From Macrolepiota albuminosa (Eukaryota > Basidiomycota > Agaricomycetes > Agaricales > Agaricaceae), in the NCBI GenBank assembly GCA_027475525.1, contig JAMWFC010000046.1:2294001-2358000 (forward strand): 64,000 nucleotides of DNA, read 5' to 3'. Positions 57,201-64,000 of this stretch are shown piece by piece (position 1 is the first letter of the stretch; the number at the start of each line of letters is the position of its first letter). The notes beneath the pieces are model-generated. The model worked only from the letters and a program-made list of their open reading frames with translations, did no database searches and was not told the origin of the DNA. Made by a program: the position numbers and the translations under genes.

Positions 57201-58331
57201 GAATTTCCGAAGAATCACAGATCCGGAAGATTATCACCACAAATTCTATCTCGTCCGTCGCAAGGCATGCCGCCACCACCTGTACCACAGGCCCCTACGC
57301 AGCAGCTCTCAATGCCGGTTATGACTCATCAGCTTGCGACGGTCTCCCAGTCCCAGTCACAGTCTGAACCATCACAATTACCCAAGCCGCCACCCCAAGA
57401 ATTGGCACCGCCAGTTCCTCCTAAATCACAATCACCGATACCTCATTTTCAACACCTGCCACACCCGTCCTCTAAAAAACGACCCCCTACACCTTATTTT
57501 TCGCAACAGTCCCAAGATTACGTGCCTCAACAGCAGCAAGTGACGATTCCGCAGCAATTGTCTGTTCGACCCCTGTTTAATGGTACAAGTCCGAACCCGC
57601 AACCTATCGTAGTTACCAAAATGCGACCAGGAAGGAGTAACTCTTCTCTAGATCATTTCAAATTTGATCAGGAAACTCCGTACCCTATCAACCCCCGCCG
57701 AACACGTTCGAACAGTCGACCACCTTCACCACCTATCCCCTCTCCACCTCCTATTCCCTCGCCTAGTTTCCAAACGGTCTCTCCTCCTCTTCCCACACCT
57801 ACCTTGATGAACGGAAACTTCTCACCCACGGCGCCTGCGTCGCTACGAGAGAAGCTGTCTGTCCGGAAATCGATCTTGAAGAGTCGGAAATCATCCTCGA
57901 TATCATCCATTGCTTCTATGCAACCAGTGGGTGTATCTGAACTGCAGATGAGTACTGAACAGTTGATTACCAATGGAGTCCGTCCCCGGCGTCCCAGCAT
58001 CATCAACGTCGGCTTACCGCGACATTCAGCGACTTCTCCATCACCAGATATTCCACCAAGCCCTCAGATTCCGCAGCAGTTTGTTACAAGGAATGACAAG
58101 CGACACTCCATACGGTCCAAGCTCACGAACTCATCTATCGATTCGTCACACTCCGTACCACAACTGAGTAGCAAATCGAGTGGTGGGTCAACTTCTCGAC
58201 GGTCCATGACATCGTCTCGCTCTTCGCGGGAGAGTCGCCCCAGTTTTGACACGTCGCAGTTCGAAATAGTGTCACCTAAGACGAAACGGGCATCATCCTA
58301 CCATAGAACTAATCACTCGGTGGATAGTTAA
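54219..58331 (+). CDS. Large proline/serine-rich protein of unknown function
   Basis: Three exons (54219-56192, 56248-56477, 56531-58331) join to 4005 nt, i.e. 1334 residues plus stop, with both introns in phase (gtaagt...aacag and gtgcgt...cacag). The only part that looks folded is N-terminal, about residues 140-210: RRGILVPIHSNLQSQLNAIA, KEYALPSTAGIILYLVSS and LSEDIWRRLWTRVLASE. A second conserved-looking patch is ILAKVEFDIDMRKATWYEPW. The remainder is disordered: acidic runs, many PxxP segments (ELAPPVPPKSQSP, PPSPPIPSPPPIPSPSF), poly-Gln and Ser/Arg-rich text, and a basic patch SVNTIKKLWRKNTKN. The PxxP density suggests SH3-binding scaffolding, perhaps in cell polarity or endocytosis, but I do not recognise the family and assign no function. 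The coding frame is clean. Confidence 0.85.
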
Positions 58332-58699
58332 TGGAGATGGAGGGTCGTTTGAGATTCGCGATTTTACAGAGCTTACTTTTCCGCTTTCCATTTCTCTTTC
58401 AGTCGCATTTTGTATCTTGCATATATAACTGTTAATTTGTAAACTTATTCTTTTTTAAACCAAGAATTTGAATGATCGACCTGATTTCACGAATTCGTAA
58501 GAACGGGTCAGACGCAACTTGTTTATTATTGTATGACCAGCATAGCATTACATTCACCGATTTTTGTCATGAAAGGCCGTATAACGCGTTAAATAGATTT
58601 TTACATAAGATATGGATTGTTTTGACAAAGTGCCTGCACTCAACAACCGATGCCTGCAGAAAACAAAGGGTATAACAAAGGTCAACTTCCAGCGATGAA
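58332..58699. other. Convergent 3' region
   Basis: 368 bp between the stops of the 1334-residue gene (+) and the chitin synthase (-), containing both 3' ends. It includes AT-rich text at 58420-58460; nothing else was recognised. Confidence 0.5.
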
Positions 58700-61600
58700 T
58701 CAATGACCGAACAATCTAAAGACAAGGTAGAGAAAAGAGCCGATGAAACGAACAGCAGATAGTCCAGCACTGACAAGATGTCCGATGTCAGTCCAGATAC
58801 AAGAGAACACATAGAAAGAACGTACAACGCCCAGAACAAGAATGTCAAGTAAGGGTTAAAGGTAGTGCCATTAGCAACTTCAACATGCTTAGCGGCCCAA
58901 TCAGCGAAGGCAGCTGAAGTGAATACAAGGATCAAGATCCTAGCCTTGAGGTGAGTAATATAGATCGGCGTGACATGACATGACACCTACATATTCGAAC
59001 CAACCCAAGCAAGTACGACATTGGTCCTACTGTTTCGGTCATGATCAGCTTGCTTAGTGGCAGCGTCACGGGTCTCCTTTTCGGGAGGAGGCTTGATCTT
59101 GAGCGAGTTACGCGCGGCAACCCATAAGTGATCCACGTCTTCACGTGCAGTAGGGAGCTCAACCTCCAGCATTTCCTTTCCATCTTCATTCTTGACTTTC
59201 TTTGCCCCTCCGAGATCTTTTGCAGCGCCATTATCACCCTTGGTCCCCCAGGTGACATCGTGCAAATTGCACATAGCGTACATCATCAAGATGTTGACAT
59301 AGGAAGGAAGCAAGAACATATACTGTGCAAAACTTGTGAACATATGCCAGGGTTCAAAGTGCATGAATGAGCTGATGAAATAGAGGCCATAGGTAGCGAG
59401 AAGAGCAATTACAATGTCCTGCAAAGTTTTGTTTGTTTGGACAAGTCTGGCAAAAAGAGCTCAGAAATGAGTGGTGTTCATCACAGCATGAAAGGAAGGA
59501 CATACTCTCCAAAATTCTTCCATCCATCCGCAGTATGAGGGACCGCGAGGTAAACAGTGTATCCTGCACACCACATCGTGATGATGTTACATATACCGAA
59601 TAGGATGATAGCCGCAAGGTATATCCATTTAGAACCCTAGTGGACAGTCAAAGGACGCACTCTTGCTATAGTTATATTCTTACCTGAGGTCGATTACCGA
59701 GAGAACAGACAAGAACAACGAAAAGGAGACAAATATACAGGCCACTAAAGACGTCAAACACATATGCCCCAGCGCTGTTACTAAGGAAGTTGAATGCATT
59801 ATTACGCCCAGGTTTTGTTGCAGAGGTTATAAGCTGGAGAGATGACCTCTGAATGGTCATTCACAGAGGAAAACTATGAACACTTACAAAGAAAAAGGCT
59901 AAGTAGAAATTGGCAAGCGACGTCCATGTAAACAGGAGTTGAACGGCATTGTAGATGAACTCAATCTGGCAGAAATTTCAGTACAAGTTGATTGAATCAA
60001 CAGAGAAGGATCAGACCTGAAGAACAATCTTGCGGAAAAAGTTCTGTCCAGACGTCCAGATCCTGAAGAAAAACACCGTTGCATGAATAGATGCGAACAA
60101 AGAGCCATTCAACCATCTTCGACGCTGAGAAATGAACTCGGGGACCTGGGGTGAAGTCCAAGGAGTAAGTTCACCGCGTAAGGTCGGAAATGAAAAGGCA
60201 GCGTACTGTGGCAGGGACGTCAGTGGCTGCCTTAGCACTTTTGACATATTTCAAACTGAAAGGAGAATATCAGGGGAAGGGAGAATCACAAGTTTCAGAA
60301 GAAGATCCATACGTCCAACTCTCTTTCTTTTTTGTAACAATCTCAAAACACAGGATACGATCTTCCGCGAGGTACATGTTTCGCTAGTAATTTCATGTTT
60401 GTGAAACAACAAAGAGTCAGAATCAATTGTAGTATTTACCTCTGCATTGTGACAAATCAATCAGATTAAGACTTTCTATGTCCAAATAAAGAAACCCACC
60501 AAAGATACTAGCACCGCTAGATCCACCGTGCATGGTCTCACCCTTGAAGTATGAGGCAAGAGGGCCCTTCCCATTTGGTCCATTCAATAACGCTTTGTAT
60601 CTGTAAGCACTAAAAGCACCGGGAAGCACACTGATGTAACCGAACACGCTCTGTAGAGTATGAGACGGACATTAAGTACGGATTTCAAGATTTACTAACC
60701 TCCAGAGGTTTGTCGAGGATGTTTGACATTTTATACTGGCAATAACGTCAGGAGCTATTTCTGAAACTTTTTTTAATTAAGATACCTCGAAATTCTGAGA
60801 TGCAGCTAGTGGATTGGTAAGGAGAAGGCTGCAACCCCTGCCCGTGTCAACACATATTCTGTTGGTAAAGCTCAACAACGCGCAATACAGGTAAGAAAAC
60901 AACAATGCTTACTCGCCGCAAGCCCCACCAACACCAGGATGCTTGTCAAAGCCTACGAATCATTTATTGGTACAATGAAAGGGAGACAAGGAGAAAGCTA
61001 ACATTTCCATAGTTCATAGATTGAAGTACCGGTTGGCTTTGTACCCACATCCAGAAGAACACAAACTACACGAGATGAATAAGTATAATGTTAATGACAC
61101 CCTGAAAATACCCACCATTGGGCTTGATGAGAGGACCAAAAGCGTTGAAGAACCAGCGATGACTGTTAAGTTTCTTTTTGTTTTGTTCCTTAAGGCAGAA
61201 CAAGATTTGAACGGGACAAGACCCTTCTCCAACTTCGCCTGTATCAGTCACAATAACACTGGACGTGTACCTGACAGTTGATAGGGTCAGATATAGGTCA
61301 GTTTGCATAAGATGAGAATGCTGACTCAAAGATATGAGCCGTCACGTCTTTGCCACCAACGGAGTCTTTAGCGATGCCGTCTTGGTAACAGCCCATCTAT
61401 CAGGATATGCATGCAGGAATCAAAAAACTGATGGGTCGTCATAGAAATTTGCTCACGAGACTAAGGACTTGAAGAGTTCGCTTGTTGATCTTGTTCCTAC
61501 CATCTGAAACAACGCAAACAACGACTTTCTTCCAGCCTTCTGGTCCCCAGGTCTTCGACCTGGTCCTGCTGCATAGATGTGCTACATTTTTTATGACACT

Positions 61601-62222
61601 GCGAAATTTGCATTGAGATCGTGACTTCCGCAGATAAACAAACTCACGCGTTCATGGTTCGGACGAATAGGACCTCGTCTTCATTGTACATAGTCATGAC
61701 AATGAAGAGTTCCGTCTGGCGACCCATTAGGTATGGACGAAGGGTATAGCGCGACGACATAAAGTCGTCAGGATCACAGGTGGCAGCGGTATACCTCATC
61801 TTGGACATTTCTTCGACATCCTGCTTGCCTGTAGGCACAATGTTGGAAGGCACTGGTACATCAAGCACCAGATTTCCATGTACAAGTGCAACCTGTCGCA
61901 CAGACCTCCGTCGCATCATCTTCTCCCGCGTGACATTGTACCCACTGTCCATGCCATAGATCCCTTGATGTTGCGGGGGATAGTTCTGAGGCGAGGGCAT
62001 TGGGGGCACCGGGGGTGCTTCGTACTTTTCATATGAAGGCACGAGGTGTACCTGAGACCCTGTATGACTCTGGTATGATCTGGCGGACTTGCTATCCCAG
62101 TTCGCTTGTCCGTCATATGATTGCTGGTAATGCTGCTGAGCCGGTGGATAGTCATTCGCTGGGTACGAGTGGTAACTAGCGTCGGTTTGCTGATAGTACG
62201 GATCGTCCTGACGGTGCGCCAT
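58700..62222 (-). CDS. Chitin synthase (class I-III group)
   Basis: Plasma-membrane glycosyltransferase (GT2) that polymerises GlcNAc from UDP-GlcNAc into cell-wall chitin. ATG 62222 opens a disordered Tyr/Gln/Pro-rich N-terminus ([17 protein letters not shown]). The catalytic core has [116 protein letters not shown] and [12 protein letters not shown]. The product-binding motif Q-R-R-R-W is in [20 protein letters not shown]. Multiple transmembrane segments follow, then [14 protein letters not shown]. The last exon, after donor gtgttc and acceptor gtcag, encodes [20 protein letters not shown], ending G-H at TGA 58700-58702. There are more than ten short introns. The motifs fit classes I-III; I cannot assign a single class with confidence. 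Confidence 0.93.
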
Positions 62223-63709
62223 GACAATTTGACACTCCTGAGAAGTAAAAAGTGAGAGTTGGTAGAGAATGGACGGCCTATGAGAGACTGCAGTGGCCTG
62301 GAATGAGCGGACGGAATGCTTAGTGCAATAGATGGAGTGACGGAAGAAGACAACTTAAAATCGACAAAACCACTTATATTTTCCACATCGGGAAATTCCT
62401 CATGATTTGCATATACATGGATCAGCTAACCTGTGCAATCGGCTAATCGTGTAATTGAAAGAAGTTTTAGTCTTGATTCCTCATCCTTTCTTGATCAAAT
62501 CATGGATGCTCCCAACTACCGTACAGCCCGCTCATGTGATATTTATAAATGTGCTATGCATGAACATGTGCGACACAAAACCATTCCTAAATGCTGAAAT
62601 GACAATTCTCTCGAATAATTAATTTGATTTGTTTCATTCTTATGGAAACCAAGTGAGCCACTTGGATCCTTTTATGACGCCACCATCTATAACCTGATGT
62701 AGGCAGAAGGACCTTCAACAACGTTGTAGCTACCGATAGGGAGCAAGCAGTACCAGTATCAACCTTATCTCATGTACTAATGCAATTATTTTGGAAGATG
62801 TAGCCCAGAGAAGATAACACGGGGTAGGAGCATTAGAGCGAACCATAGACCAGGGCGTAGACTATGTATGATCCGACTGGGAAGGCGGAGGAAAGGTTGC
62901 CTGCCGCAGACATCGAAGGGCCACACAAAGTTCGACACTGGCCGTCTAAGAACACATGGTCATGCAGTTGAGCGCACGCGCTTTGTGCTGGTTTCGGAAC
63001 TACGGAACGGCACAGGCTCAAAGGCGAGAGGGACTGGCATGATGCCTTGTCGGAGTAGAACAATGTAATCTAATAGGAAATATGAGAAGGGTCTTCTGAC
63101 TATCTACGGTGGTCAAGGCAGGAACAGGGGGCGGGTAAGTAAAGGGCCAACAACCCAGCAATCCGAGTTGACAATGAAGGGCTCTGCAAGGTCAGAAACT
63201 GATTCATCGATGGAATTGAGACTCCGCTGCACAGCTTATTTGTTCTCTCTTGGTGGTTGCCTCAGCCCACCACCTCTAAGCCCCTCAACTTTGTCCTCCT
63301 CCCCAACCTTCTCCTTGTCCTTTTATCGTCTTCTCTGTGAGTATTGTACCTTCTTCCTTTTATCTGTCTTCAAAAGGAATAGCGGCGAGATTACCGCTTA
63401 GTCACCGCACCACAAGGTCAACAAACAGGCGTGGCGTCTATTGAACTTTCTACATATATGGTCCCTGGTCATTAGCTTTGAGCCCGGGACAGCCATATCG
63501 ATAACCGCTACCTTACATACGGCCTGCTCTCAGGCAGCCGCCCGGAGGTGGCCACGTTATTTGCGCTGACAGTGCCTGATCCACACGCTCTCCACCCCTC
63601 AGCCCCTAGAAAACCCCGTTGCTCTTCTTTTCTTCTATACACTCCCCCGTTTTTTCACGAAACTCATCCGCCTTTTCCTAGATCTCTTTCTTCACCACTC
63701 TCATAGCAT
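62223..63709. other. Upstream regions of chitin synthase and casein kinase I
   Basis: About 1.5 kb between two divergent genes, containing both promoters. Pyrimidine-rich tracts just before the casein kinase ATG (63600-63700) resemble fungal leader sequence. Open frames at 62833-63401 have no motifs. No other gene was recognised. Confidence 0.5.
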
Positions 63710-64000
63710 ATGGCAGACTCCTCCTCTCACAGACTCGACCTTCGTGTCGGTGGCAAATATAGGTTGGGTAAGAAGATAGGTTCGGGCTCTTTCGGTGTGT
63801 TTTCCTCTTTCTCTTAGTCCCTGTCATCTTCATGGACCTCTGTGTAGGTGACATCTACCTGGGAATCAACATCATCTCAGGCGAGGAAGTTGCTATCAAG
63901 CTTGAATCTGTCAAAGCCAAACATCCTCAACTTGAGTATGAATCAAAGGTCTATAAGACTCTTGCCGGCGGTGTCGGTGTTCCCTTCGTTCGGTGGTTCG
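63710..64000 (+). CDS. Casein kinase I, 5' part (runs off window)
   Basis: Ser/Thr kinase of the CK1 family (yeast HRR25/HHP type). Exon 1 is 63710-63794 from ATG 63710 ([20 protein letters not shown]); the intron runs from gtgtgt to gtgtag; exon 2 starts at 63848. The glycine loop is split by the intron and reads IGSGSFGDIYLG. The catalytic lysine is in VAIKLE, followed by [19 protein letters not shown], which is diagnostic of CK1. Only about the first 80 residues are inside the window, so class and C-terminal tail cannot be judged. Confidence 0.93.

Overview
The window is nuclear DNA of a filamentous basidiomycete, most likely a mushroom-forming agaricomycete. Genes carry many short introns of about 45-65 bp, lie on both strands, and are not arranged in operons. 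The content is typical of a dikaryon-forming fungus: a HET-C family protein, a chitin synthase, a FYVE-domain FAB1 lipid kinase, Mediator, TFIID, COP9 signalosome and mitoribosome genes.

Layout. 0-5.3 kb: a golgin-like coiled-coil protein and a heterotrimeric G-protein beta subunit, both on minus. 5.3-12.6 kb: gene-poor, with one recognisable gene, a very small dsRNA-binding-domain protein (10646-10932 +). 12.6-21.1 kb: the splicing factor SAD1/USP39 (-), RSM22/METTL17 (+), mitochondrial ribosomal uL1m (-) and mL40 (+), and CSN2 (-). 21.5-29.5 kb: FAB1/PIKfyve (+). 29.6-36.8 kb: TAF2 (-), whose C-terminus runs in one frame into three bromodomains. 37-43.5 kb: LTV1, a HET-C family protein with a Tyr/Ser/Gly repeat tail, and MED11 (all +). 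43.6-44.1 kb: tubulin cofactor A (-). 45.7-46.7 and 51.7-52.8 kb: two paralogous bHLH transcription factors (-) on either side of a gene-poor stretch. 54.2-58.3 kb: a 1334-residue proline/serine-rich protein of unknown function (+). 58.7-62.2 kb: a chitin synthase (-). 63.7 kb to the end: the 5' part of casein kinase I (+).

The most striking structure is not a gene. At 21 places a segment is followed at once by a second, perfect copy, and the offset is 77 bp every time. I checked the boundaries of all 21 by counting. They form blocks (5.5-9.9, 24.2-28.8, 29.9-36.6 and 39.3-39.9 kb) and I saw none in 10-24 kb or 40-64 kb. An identical length at every site, with no divergence, points to a k=77 de Bruijn assembly overlap rather than biology. 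Where a junction lies in coding sequence, dropping one copy is usually not enough. Eight of the nine interpretable exon junctions also need one extra base directly after the second copy, usually at a synonymous codon position; a tenth, at 27425, needs that base plus a second one nearby. The simplest reading is that each site marks a heterozygous variant between the two nuclei, where the assembler duplicated the left flank and lost the variant base. FAB1 and TAF2 therefore look broken here but are probably intact.

Genes that work together: RSM22, uL1m and mL40 form a small mitochondrial-translation cluster, with uL1m and mL40 sharing a 201-bp divergent promoter. TAF2 and MED11 both belong to the Pol II initiation machinery. 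FAB1, the golgin and the chitin synthase concern membrane traffic and wall synthesis, but their proximity gives no evidence of co-regulation.
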